Positions 23,124 to 33,580 of a stretch of DNA of 64,000 nt are shown one piece after another. How positions within the stretch are numbered: position 1 is the first letter of the stretch; each line of letters begins with the position of its first letter. The DNA lies in assembly GCA_050084985.1 (NCBI GenBank), contig JBITNC010000001.1:41478001-41542000 (forward strand), read 5' to 3'. The position numbers were made by a program, and so were the translations under genes. The notes below the pieces were generated by a model. It saw only the letters and a program-made list of their open reading frames with translations. It did no database searches and was not told where the DNA came from. Origin of the DNA: Nageia nagi. Lineage: Eukaryota; Pinophyta.

Positions 23124-24092
23124 CTAATCATTTGAAATAGTTTGAGTCATTGAGTAGTAGGCAACAATAGCAGCATGCTTGTTCTTCTTTTTATTATTGA
23201 AATTTTTCACATTTGCATTTCTCTTGCCTTTTTCAGCAAATTTCTTTTTATGACAATCATACTCTTTGTGACCAAAGATACCACAAAAGTTACAATTTCC
23301 ATCAAACTTTTCCTTAGGTTTTGGATTGCTTGATCCAGCTTTGTCATTCTTTTGCTTGAAGTTGCCATTATTGTTGCCCTTTTTCTCATGCTTCCTAAAG
23401 GTAAGTGAGGATTTGTTATCTTTAGATTTATAATGATTGAACTTATTCTTGAAAGGAGTTTTGGTTGCTCCTAGAGCAATGTTATTATCCTTTGGAGAAA
23501 AGTTCAACATTTTCTTATTCAAAGTTTCCTCATGCTTCAGAAGGAGTCTAGAAAGGTTATCAAGAGAGATGACATCTTCTTCATCATCGAGCCTAGTTTC
23601 CATAACCGTGACAAAGTTACTAAACTTTATAGAAAGGCTTTGAAGAATGATGAAGACCATGAACTCATCATTGATCCAGTTGCACCCACAGCCAACCAGT
23701 TGTATCCTGAGGTCAATGATTTTATTCAAGTAAATAGAAGCACTTTCATCTTCACCTTGATGATATTGCAACAACTTTTGTAAAATAGTGAACCTCCTTG
23801 AAAATTTTGACCTAAGGTAAATTTTCTTCAGCCTATCCCAAGCTTCCTTTGCTGATGTTGAAGAAGAGATCATGATAAGTACATCATCTGAAACTGCACG
23901 ATAAATCATTGAAGTTGCTAACTCATTCTTTGAGTTGTAGATTTCAAGAGCCTTCTCATCTGTAGGAGCGACCAAGTCTTCATTAACTATCTGCCACAGC
24001 TTCCTTGCTTGTAACTCAGCTTTCATATGAGGTTCCCATATGCCGAAGTTGGAACCGTCGAGTATATGCTTGGGTATGAAGGTTTCAACCAT
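23124..24092 (-). CDS. Element A gag (ends at a TAG in place of a tryptophan codon)
   Basis: 322 codons. The start is the ATG at 24,092 (MVETFIPKHILDGSNFG); the upstream TTG extension is not used. It begins with the copia gag N-terminal pattern (LDGSNFGIWEPHMKAEL), has the UBN2-type middle (SAKEAWDRLKKIY and LRIQLVGCGCNWINDEFMVF), then a basic stretch and one zinc knuckle CNFCGIFGHKEYDC (CX2CX4HX4C). The TAG at 23,124-23,126 stands where a Trp is expected, and protease follows in the same frame. Gag would assemble virus-like particles. It is the one uninterrupted protein of this element and might still be made. Confidence 0.85.
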   Translation of the reverse strand: MVETFIPKHILDGSNFGIWEPHMKAELQARKLWQIVNEDLVAPTDEKALEIYNSKNELATSMIYRAVSDDVLIMISSSTSAKEAWDRLKKIYLRSKFSRRFTILQKLLQYHQGEDESASIYLNKIIDLRIQLVGCGCNWINDEFMVFIILQSLSIKFSNFVTVMETRLDDEEDVISLDNLSRLLLKHEETLNKKMLNFSPKDNNIALGATKTPFKNKFNHYKSKDNKSSLTFRKHEKKGNNNGNFKQKNDKAGSSNPKPKEKFDGNCNFCGIFGHKEYDCHKKKFAEKGKRNANVKNFNNKKKNKHAAIVAYYSMTQTISND

Positions 24093-27006
24093 TGCTACAC
24101 AAAAGTAAATAAGCAAGAAGAATGAATAAATTTCTATAATTTACCATCTATACAAATCAAACATTGATAAGTAAACATGTCCCACATGTGCAAACTTATA
24201 AACCAAGATCCGTAGAAGGATAAAGTTGAGGTTATTTTCTTGTATAGAATTAGGCCTTCACTTGGATGCCCGCAAAGTGGAGCCCAAGTACTACCAGTCC
24301 TCAACTAGTTCACCTTGGTCAATAATATACTCTCTCAAGGAGAAGTACCAACTATTTTCCAAGGATCCGACATATGTTGGACCGACCATTTTAATTATCT
24401 TGTTTAAGGTTTTCAAGTTTTCCTCTTAGGTTATCAGGATAATCCCTGAATGGACGTGCGGACATGTGGTATCACTACACACATGCCTGTCCACCTAATA
24501 GAGTTATGTCTAATCCAACAGAGGTCTTAGGGGCAATTAAGATAGATTTACCACCACTTGGTTCTTCGGACTAAAAAGGCTCCAGTCTGCCCTATCCTCC
24601 CCTCGTGGCTCCCAAACAAGTCATGTTGTGGAAAAGTACGTGCGGATGTGTTCATTTTAGGGGTTACTTTCAATATTTTGCGTTTTGCAAGTATAAAGCA
24701 ATTATGCAAAAATATAAAGTAAAGTATTAAAAATACATCATCCACAAGAACTTGAAATATAAGAGTCCAATGGGTTTTGTACTAACCCCTAAAGGACATT
24801 TTTACATTTTGCATACTTGCTCAAGTTCATAAATTCATTCAACACTTTAATGAATTTAAAAAGGCTAAGTCCTACTTATCATTAATCCATAACTTAAAAA
24901 AATTAAACATGCATTATTCCATAACTTAAAAGTTAAGTAATAAACATACTTTATTCCTACACAAGATTAAGAGGCATGCATTACAAATTTAGCATGCAAG
25001 ATCTAGATAAAGTTTTAAGTAAAAAACTATACAAATTCCCCCCTTTTTTTTACTTAAAGTTTTATCCCTAAAACTTGTATGCTAAAAAAAATTATCTTTT
25101 AAGTATGCATTTATATTTTAAGTAAAACATTTCCCTTGTTTACTTAAAAAATAGCATAGGTTTCCCTTTTAGGAAACATAAAATCATTAAAAAATACTTA
25201 GGTAAAAAAAATCCCTTAAAGTGTTAATTTTACACTAATATTTATCATTTTACCTAAGTAAATTGCCAAACTTAAAAGTATTTAAGGAAAATAAAAAAAA
25301 TACTCCTAAAGAATTAACTTTATTTGCCACTTTTTTCTAAAAAATTGGATAGCATTGAAGAGTAATGATGTATCTACTTACTTTAAAGTATTATAGTCAT
25401 CATGATAATGCTTAAAGTTGGAGTATAAGTACTTCTAAGTGCATTTAATAGGAACAAATGACTTGTAAGCAAGAAAAAAATATTAAATGCCTACCAAAAA
25501 GTATACGTTTGCTTCTTGGAAGCTTGCAAGTATTAATGAAAAAAGAAAGGAAACCTATGCATAGTTAATGCTACTTTTACCTAAGCAATAAATGCTTTTA
25601 GGTAAAAAAAATGGCTACCCTTCCCTTACTAAGAAGTAGTAAACATTGCTTTGCATGTGCATTTAAGAATATGCAAGTAGTCAACAAAAAAATTAAATGC
25701 ACAAAGAAGAAAAAAAGAAACCTCCAACTTTATTCTAAGACAAGGAGGGCAACGTCAAGGAGAAGATGTAGAGGGAGGAGAAGAGGGTTGCGTAGGAGAA
25801 GAGTAGATGTTTAAAGGGATGTGGAGATTTATGGTGGAGGTCCATTGCATTGCTCAGAGTGTGAGGGGGAGAAGAGGGGAGGAAAGTGATGCCAAAAAAC
25901 CTTGCGAGGTCTTGGAAAGGCTGACTAAGGGCGCAACCGGTGAGGGAGGAGGGAGAAGATTTCTGAGTCAACGCACACCTTTGAGACACAAATCTATGCC
26001 AATCTAAACCAAGTTGTTGACAAGCGTAGGTTGTTTATGTGTTGACAGAGATTAAAAAAACTTGCAGTAGATTTCCTTGCGGAGGGCTTCTCAGGTAATT
26101 TATACGTAATCACTTGTGGCTAAGAGTGGTATGTTTCCATGAAAGAATGAGAATGAGCAGATTATGAATGCACAGACTATGTACGTGCAACATCACATCA
26201 AAACTTGCTTGTTCATTATTATGTAAACTTTGAAATTTTATGGCAAACACCAGGCATGGTAGGTTCCACACAGAGGTGAGTTGGCAGAGTTTGCTAGTGT
26301 TTGATAGGTCTGCAACAACGTAAAGTGCACTGATGGCCACATGAAGTGAGCAACAAATGGCATACACATTGACGAGCAAAGATGAATAAAATACGTGCAA
26401 ACTGTAGCTTTTGCTATGCAAACGAGAATAAGACACTATCCTAAATTTATCGTCCTACAATAGAACCTATTCATGCAACATTGTCTATGTAAAGAAATTA
26501 GGTCAAAAATGTGATCAAATAGCATGATGTTGCGTAGCAAAGAATTCCAGGCATGCCACCACAACAACAATTACTCAACAAAAAAAGTATTTGCAATGTT
26601 AGATAAAAAGAAATTGAAATTTCTCCCTCTCACAAAAGAAATTACCCATTTTTATTAACAAAAAAAAGGTTAAAAAAAAAAATTATCTTCTCCATAAGAT
26701 AGGAAAAAAAATTCCTAAACTTAATTTTTGTATACTATCCTCTTAAATAATGAGCAAATAAGCAATTTGCAAAAAAAACTATTCACAAAAGAGGTTAGTA
26801 TCAAAAATTGTTAATCATATTTAGCTCAACAATAGTCAACATATAGCACACAATATGTTAGTAGTAAAATACAATTATTCAATAATTAACCAAGAAGGTA
26901 AAAAATGTATACCTTCTATTATGTTTTACCTCAACAATGTAAGAAGATGAGAAATGGAGACCTCCAAATTGAAGAAGTTTCAAAGAATGTTGAAGGAGCT
27001 TCCACA
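24093..27006 (-). other. Element A long untranslated leader
   Basis: About 2.9 kb between primer site and gag with no convincing open frame. The segment at about 24,200-24,780 is strongly conserved with the leader of element C (about 38,780-39,460), for example around CCCCTAAAATGAACACATCC and GTAGTGATACCACATGT. The rest is AT-rich with A- and T-runs. Confidence 0.75.
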
Positions 27007-27022
27007 CCAAGCTCTGATACCA
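27007..27022 (-). other. Element A primer-binding site (initiator Met tRNA)
   Basis: The minus strand reads TGGTATCAGAGCTTGG just inside the 5' LTR, complementary to the 3' end of plant initiator-Met tRNA. Confidence 0.9.
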
Positions 27023-27024
27023 AT

Positions 27025-27513
27025 TGAAGGAATTAGTTCTACACTAATCCTCAAGGTCCAAGACTATAGGAAACTTAATCATTCAACATCTACAAGCTAA
27101 TAACACTATTCACATAAGATAACACCAATATAAGTGGTTCCTCCCTCCTTGGGAGTATATCCACAACTAGATCTCAATTCTCAAACTATGCACCCTCTTA
27201 CTACAATTCCTTTCTCTCCTACACAAACTAGTAGAGTAATCTTACTCAAAATCTACGTTATATTACAAGAGGAGAGGCCCTCTATTTATAGCATGAGAGC
27301 ACCTCCCTAACCTCCCTTTAACCCAAGGGTAAGGTTAGGGTTACAATAAATATATTACCTAACTTTAACCTACCAACTAACCACTTGGTAAGGTCAAAGT
27401 TTACATAATAAATAATTCAATTAATCCCTTAAGGTATCTAAATATCCTTTAAGTGATTAATTGAATTTACAAGGAGTTTAGATATTCACAATATTTCATT
27501 ACAAATTCTAACA
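27025..27513 (-). repeat. Element A 5' LTR
   Basis: 489 bp. The minus strand begins TGTTAGAATTTGTAATG and ends TTCCTTCA. Its TATA box (TATAAATAGAGGG on the minus strand) is at about 27,280-27,291 and is the likely transcription promoter. Confidence 0.95.
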
Positions 27514-28260
27514 CTCAAGGTCACCTTACTTAGGAATGAACTTGATATTACCTTTAATGATTAACTAGCCCAGAGAGCCATTGGCCATAGCTTCCTTATA
27601 CACTTGAAGGAGATCATTAGCCATGCAAGAAAGAGTAGTCTTAAGATCCTCAAGAGAAAGAGGATGATCATAAATATCCCTCTAAGTTTTAGAACATTTT
27701 AGAGGTATGATAGAGAAGCACTCCTTAATGATGTTTTACTGAGCATCAGTAAGAGGTTTAGTAGAGAAACTTACTAGTAATGGGCCATAAAAGTGTTAAT
27801 AATATCAATAAGGGAGGTAAAATGGACCCCTTTTACTTGAATAACATGAAATTTAGTGGCATGAATAGGAGGGCGAAGGCGTTTAAAAAATTCCTTGAAG
27901 ACTTTATCACCCACTTTGAGCCAATTCATTTTAGCTTGTAATTGAGCTCCTTTGGCTTCATAAAGCTCAAATTTTTCTAATTTCATATCGTAAAGCAGTA
28001 ACATAATCTTGAGCAAGATGATTAAAAGGACTAGCCTCTAGTTTAGGGGTGGCTCATGCAAGCTCTACTCAAAGAGGAGTGTTAACTTTCCTTCTCCTCT
28101 TAATGACCTCAACACTAAGGGTGTGTACAATAGAAGTGGTCATAGTGATGCATTCCACCATTGAATCCACCTTAAAGTCCTAGAAGATCAAGGAATGAGA
28201 TTCCAAATATGATAGATATGGGATCTCATGTAATCATTTTGTAGAAAGGGAACATTAAGA
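27514..28260 (-). pseudogene. LINE-1: segment between endonuclease and reverse transcriptase, upstream of the copia insertion
   Basis: Continuation of LINE-1. The frame at 27,774-28,016 contains MNWLKVGDKVFKEFFKRLRP, which matches the W...GD..T.FFH region preceding LINE reverse transcriptase. The 28,030-28,260 sequence parallels the LINE-2 segment at about 47,870-48,060 (a W.W-rich linker). No endonuclease follows, so the element looks 5'-truncated near 28,260, which is normal for LINEs. Confidence 0.75.
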
Positions 28261-28483
28261 TAGATTTTTTTACTTCAACTTTTACATTTATTTGTAAAAA
28301 ATTAAAATGTACAAGAAACAAATAAAAATTTGCTATAATATGATATAAAAATCTTACCTAGCTATGATATCTTCAAAACAATATGGTAGAATATTGTAGA
28401 GAATGACCTTCTTACTTTCACCAGTTCAAAATTTGAACTAGAAGCCTTTTTTAGTGTGTTTCATAATGTTTAGAATGAAAGTG
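28261..28483. other. Short unassigned AT-rich stretch
   Basis: Lies between the end of LINE-1 and the 3' LTR of element D. No feature seen. Confidence 0.5.
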
Positions 28484-28985
28484 TGAGAGAATTGAACTAT
28501 AACAAGAATAATCATAAAATACCAAAATCACATGAAAGCTCTCAATTCATATCTAACTATCACACAAAGCAATCTCACAAAGATAACACAAGATGTAAGT
28601 GGTTCCTCCAACTAGGAGTACATCCACTAACTAGATCTTTACTTCAATCACAAATACAACTCTCTTACAATCCTCCTAATCTCAACTCTTACACTTCTAT
28701 CCTATAGCATAACTTCACTCCACAATTGGTGTGTAATCACAAAGAGGGAGCCTTCTATTTATAGGCCAAAATCCCTCTTTGGATCACCCTTTTATCCAAT
28801 GTACAAAAGCATGACATGCACATAATTTTACCTAAGAGGCATGCTCATGACATGAAGTGTAGGATAGGTTACATTATCATATTCACTTAAATACTTAAGG
28901 TATCAAACAATATGCTTAAGTATTAGTGAACTTACATAGAGTATTTAATACAAACCTTTACAATAATGCATTATACATTCCAACA
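28484..28985 (-). repeat. Element D 3' LTR
   Basis: 502 bp. The minus strand begins TGTTGGAATGTATAATGC, as in the LTRs of element C, so D and C belong to one family. It contains a TATA-like CTATAAATAGAAGG (minus strand) near 28,754. Confidence 0.92.
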
Positions 28986-29756
28986 CTCTTCCTTAATGCA
29001 ATATTGGGATAGAGTGAATAAGAGAGAAGAAGAAGAGAAAGTAAGAGAGTTCTAGTTTACATATTTGTGAAGTAAGAAAGATCTAGTTTGAGACTCACTA
29101 CTTTGTCAAATATAATCATTAACCATAACCAGTTTCAATGTACATGAAGTAGTCATCCAACTAGAACTCATTAAGAGTCTCCAAGAGCTTGCATACCTAA
29201 GGTAAGTAACCTACAATATCAAAGGAACTTGCAAGTCATAAGAAACTCAAATAATAAGATTAGTTAGATGCATCATATTCATATCAACAAGGATAGATGA
29301 ATCATACAAATGCCATCATGAACTAACCAATGGTGCACTATAAGTCATCATGAAGATGCCATGCCAAAAAATTACATTCACCTACTATATATAAAACATG
29401 TGTTTATTATCATTACACAATAGAGCATGCACATATGAGTTCCTCACATATGGATAACTAAATAGTGTGAAAAGACACATAAGAGTTCCTCATATGGATA
29501 ACTGAATAGTGCTAGATTGACCAAAAATAGAGCATGCACATACGAGTTCCTCACATATGGATAATTGAATAGTGCCAAAAGACACATAAAATTTCCTCAC
29601 ACATGGATAATTGAATAGTTCTAGATTGGCCAATTTGTACAATAAGTTCCTCATGCAAAGTGAATTTACCATGAAGGTGTACAATAAAATAAACACTATA
29701 TAGCACAAAGTCCTCCTAGGGGTGAAGTTGTCATCACAAACATGAATTCAACATAA

Positions 29757-32160
29757 AAATTTTAACTTCACTCCCCCTTGAGGGCAACTTCATCAACCTA
29801 ATAACATTCCTAAGCTTACAGAACTGAGCTTTTGGAAGGGGCTTAGTGAACAAATTAGCAGAGTTCAAGGTGGATGGACAATACTCCAATTGTATAATAC
29901 CATAAAAAACCTTATCCTTGATAAAATGGGCATGGATTTCCACATGTTTTTTTCTATTATGGAATGTAAGATTCTTAGCCAAAGAAATAACCAATTGATT
30001 ATTTGAAGAAATAAAAAATGAGCCACCTTGGTCATACCCAATTTCTTTCTGAATATGCCTTAGCCAAATAGCTTCTTAGGTTGCAATAGACATGGCATAG
30101 TATTTAGCTTCTATGGTGGAAAGAGAAATATTAGGTTTCTTCTTGGAAGCCCAAGAGATAGCACTTGAACCAATGCTAAACACATACATAGAGGTTGACT
30201 TACTGTAATCTCTATCTCCCCCATAATCAAAATCTAAGAATCTAAAGAGAACAAATGAGGACAACTTGGAATACTTGAGAGCAAGATCCTTAGTTTCTAC
30301 AACATATCTCAAAATTTACTTAATAGCATTGAGGTGCTCAACATAAGATTTTTGCATGAATCATGCCATTAGATTCACTACAAAGGTAATATCTATCTTG
30401 GATATAGTCAAATACAAAAGACTACCAATTAATTACTTGTAAGTTGTAGCATTAGCTAACTGAGAGTTGAAGGTTAGAGAAATAGTGATTTCAAGAGAGA
30501 CTAGGATTGCAACATATGTACACTCCTCCATTCCAAACTTTTGTAAGATGTTTGATATATACTTAGATTGATTGAGGTAAGTACAATCCTTGTATTGATA
30601 CACTTGCATTCTAAGTTAGTAGTGCAAGAGACCAAGATCAATCATATCAAATGATGTCTTAAGTTTGGATATGCACTCTTGAATAATTTCATCATTATTT
30701 CCAATAATCAAAAGATCATCCACATAAAAGAGAATCAAGACCACATATTTTCCTTAATTGAGCACATATAGATCAGAGTTAAAAAAATAATTAGAGAATC
30801 CAATGTATACAAAGTACCCTAAAATATTTTTGTACTAGGCTCTAGGTGCTTGCTTAAGTCTATATAATGACTTCTTTAGCTTGCACACAAAAGACTCTTT
30901 ACCTTCTACAATAAACCCTTTTGGTTGATTCATGAACATTTCCACATCTAAGTCACCATTGAGAAATGTACTATTGATGTTAAGTTGAAAAAATTTCCAT
31001 CCTTAAGCTATAGAAAGAGCAAGGATAACTCTCATAGTAGGCATCTTTGCCACGAGAACAAAGGTTTTCTCATAATCTATATTGTATTTCTGAGCAAAAC
31101 CTTTAGCTACTAACCTTGCCTTGTATTTATTAATATCTCCAATTGAATTGAACTTAACCTTGTAGATCCACTTATTGCTAATCACATTCTTCTCATTGGG
31201 ATAAGGAGCGAATTCCCAAGTTTTATTTTTCATAAGTGCCTCATATTCCACTTTCATGGCTTCCATCCAGCACTCATGCTTAGAAGCTTATTTGAAGGTT
31301 GAGGGATCATGCTTGTTTTAAATCTTGGAAATTAAGGATTTGTTCAAGATCATGCTCATTGTTACCCTTTATGTTGGAGAATTTTGTTCCTAAGGTGACT
31401 TATCTACATAATATCCAACCAGGTAGAAGCAATTAAAGAGTCCTATGGATCATCAACATTCTCATTAGAAGCAGATTCATCAGGAAGTTCATTGAACTTT
31501 ACATCCTTTGAATGAACACTACTTTATAGGTTGGAGAGTAGATCATGTAGCCTTTATGCTGACTATCATAACCCACAAAGATGCATTTTTTAGTTCTTTA
31601 TTTCAACTTCTTCCTTTTCTCAAAAATAATGTAGGAGAATGCTTCACAACCAAACAACCTAAGGTGAGAAATGTTAGGTTTTCTTCTTGACCATGCCTCA
31701 AAAAGAATTTTTTTCTGAACAGCTTTTATGGGACACCTATTCAATGTGTAAATAGTAGTGTTCATAGCTTCACCCTATAGGAATTTAGAAAGATTACCCA
31801 ACATGCATCTAGCCATCTCCATAATTGTTCTATTTTTCCTTTCAACAACATCATTATGTTGAGGAGTGTATGGAATTGTAAACTACCTCTTGATTCTATA
31901 CTTAGCACAATAGTCATTGAACTCATTGCTATTATATTCTCCTCCATTATCTAATTTCAATATTTTGATTTTAGGGTTAGTTTGATTCTTAACAAAGGCC
32001 TTAAAAACCTTAAAACTTTCAAAGGTTTGATCCTTGTGCTCAAGTAGATACCCAAAGGTCATCCTACTAAAGTCATAAATTAAGGTTAAAACATAAGATG
32101 CTCCTCCAAGCGACTTAATTTGAAATAAATCCATCAAATCTGAATGCATAAGTTGAAGAG
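29757..32160 (-). pseudogene. Element D pol remnant (integrase core, reverse transcriptase, RNase H)
   Basis: From the right: integrase core with MHSDLMDLFQIKSLGGASYV, YDFSRMTFGYLLEH and LDNGGEYNSNEF (31,883-32,149); a linker ending with a TAG at 31,390-31,392; RT with NKWIYKV and KARLVAKGFAQKY (31,003-31,266); a YADD-equivalent region near 30,700; RNase H with DYGGDRDYSKST, AISWASKK and LSTIEAKYYA (30,076-30,312), then FTKPLPKAQFCKLR and LPSRGSEV at about 29,760. Frameshifts and stops throughout. The sequence parallels element A position by position. Confidence 0.88.
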
Positions 32161-32182
32161 GTTGAGATGCTCTGATACCAAA

Positions 32183-32590
32183 TGAGAGAATTGAACTATA
32201 ACAAAAACTATCCTAGACTACCAAGATCATATGAAAGCTCTCAATTAACATCTAAATATCACACAAAGCAATCTCTCAAAGATAACATAAGATGTAAGTG
32301 GTTCCTCCAACTAGGAGTACATCCACTAACTAGATCTTTACTTCAATCACAAATACAACTCTCTTACAATCCTCCTAATCTCAACTCCTACACTTCTATC
32401 CTATAGCATAACTTCACTCCACAATTGGTGTGTAATCACAAAGAGGGAGCCTTCTATTTATAGGCCAAAATCCCTCTTTGGATCACCCTTTTATCCAATG
32501 TACAAAAGCATGACATGCACATAATTTTACCTAAGGGGCATGCTCATGACATGGAGTGTAGGATAAGTTAAATTATCATATTCACTTAAA
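32183..32590 (-). repeat. Element D 5' LTR, truncated
   Basis: About 408 of 502 bp. Nearly identical to the 3' LTR over its outer 290 bp, but with many differences in the innermost 110 bp next to the primer site. Confidence 0.9.
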
Positions 32591-33030
32591 GAAAAGATTT
32601 TTGAATGCTTATATCCATATGACCTAAGCCTAATGATGAAAGATTTAAATTCTCCCAACCAGAATTCTGATCCATAATCCAGTGACTCTGAAAGTAATAA
32701 CATAGAAAGGTAAACTAAGTAATTGAGGGGGCTCAATTTTGATTGCTACAAGAGTAGCAATATTTTCAATTGGGAAGAATGATGAGACTCAAAATGGTCT
32801 CATTTTTGATGCATTTATTTAATGTTTTAAGGACATTTGGAACATTATTATACCTTGAATAATATTACCAATTGTTATAAACTATCTAATTTAATGTTGA
32901 ATGCATATTTATTTGATCTTTCATTTATTAGTGTTATTTGTAATTTTGATGCATGAAAAATTACTATTTATGTTTGCATAATGTTTGCTGAGCACATATT
33001 CTGATTTCTCATAAGAATAATGGCTGCAAG
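32591..33030. other. Unassigned non-coding DNA right of element D
   Basis: Begins at the point where the D 5' LTR stops. Contains no recognised coding region. Confidence 0.5.
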
Positions 33031-33039
33031 TATCAAGTT

Positions 33040-33385
33040 TCTAGCTCTAGAGTAATCTGATCAAGAGCTCTAGAAAGTAACATAAGTCTAGCTCCAAAAA
33101 ATGACATAAGTCTAGCTCCAGAAAGTGACTTAAGTTTGGCTCCAAAAATCAACTTAAGTCTGGCACCAAAAAGTGACTTAAGTCTAGCTTCAAAAATTAA
33201 CTTAAGTCTAGCACCAGAAAGTGACTTAAGTCTAGCATCAGAAAGTGACTTAAGTATAGCTCCAAAAACTGACTTAAGTCTAGCACTAGAAAGCAACTTA
33301 AGTCTGGCTCCAAAAACTAACTTAAGTCTAGCACCAGAAAGTGATTTATGTTTGGCTCCAGAAACTGTTTCTAGGCTCAGTTCCA
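33040..33385. repeat. 24-bp minisatellite, about 14 copies
   Basis: The unit is roughly AAGTCTAGCTCCAGAAAGTGACTT with alternating GCTCC/GCACC and GTGAC/ATTAAC variants. Because 24 is a multiple of three, the array is open in frames on both strands (repeating SLAPKSDL-type on plus, GARLKSLS-type on minus). I do not treat either as a protein. Confidence 0.9.
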
Positions 33386-33416
33386 AAAACCATGGCTCCA
33401 GAAAGGATCCTGAATT

Positions 33417-33580
33417 ATAGTTCCAAAAAGGTTCCTAAAATGTAGCTCTAGAAAGGTTCCTAAAATGTAGCTCCAAAAAAGTTCTTGAAATGTAGCTCCA
33501 AAAAGATTCCTAAAATGTAGCTCTAGAAAGATTCCTAAAATGTAGCTCCAAAAAGGATCCTAAATTATAGTTCTAGAAAT
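33417..33580. repeat. 25-bp minisatellite related to the adjacent 24-bp array, about 6-7 copies
   Basis: The unit is roughly TAGCTCCAAAAAGGTTCCTAAAATG. It shares the TAGCTCCA.AAAG core with the neighbouring array but has a different second half. Confidence 0.88.

Larger units (their letters stand above)
19008..27513 (-). mobile_element. Element A: full-length Ty1/copia retrotransposon, coding-defective
   Basis: 8,506 bp with 489-bp LTRs (19,008-19,496 and 27,025-27,513), both TG...CA on either strand, and a perfect 5-bp target duplication CTCAA (19,003-19,007 and 27,514-27,518). Order from the right on the minus strand: 5' LTR, initiator-Met primer site, about 2.9-kb leader, gag, protease, integrase, reverse transcriptase, RNase H, polypurine tract, 3' LTR. 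Integrase before RT is the copia order. LTRs differ at about 9 of 489 positions with no gaps, so insertion was fairly recent. pol has six nonsense codons, a frameshift and an RT deletion, so it cannot now be autonomous. It sits inside LINE-1. Confidence 0.95.
28484..32590 (-). mobile_element. Element D: internally deleted, end-truncated Ty1/copia element
   Basis: Minus-strand relative of elements A and C. The left (3') LTR is complete (28,484-28,985, 502 bp, TG...CA). The right (5') LTR starts at 32,183 and stops at about 32,590 after ATTCACTTAAA, lacking about 95 bp of its outer end. A primer site abuts the right LTR, but the next sequence is already integrase: leader, gag, protease and the integrase zinc region are missing. 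Remaining pol is full of stops. No target duplication can be tested because one end is lost. Confidence 0.9.

Noticed and set aside
24093-24116. Eight-residue N-terminal extension of the element A gag
   Set aside because: It begins with TTG. The ATG at 24,092 matches the start position of gag in element C.
25611-26007. Arg/Gly-rich and basic open frames in the leader of element A
   Set aside because: Composition follows a local purine-rich stretch, frames are open on both strands, and element C has no equivalent.
33033-33420. Open reading frames of 94-117 codons on both strands with repeating SLAPKSDL or GARLKSLS units
   Set aside because: They follow from a 24-bp tandem repeat whose period is a multiple of three. 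Both strands are open at once and there is no gene context.
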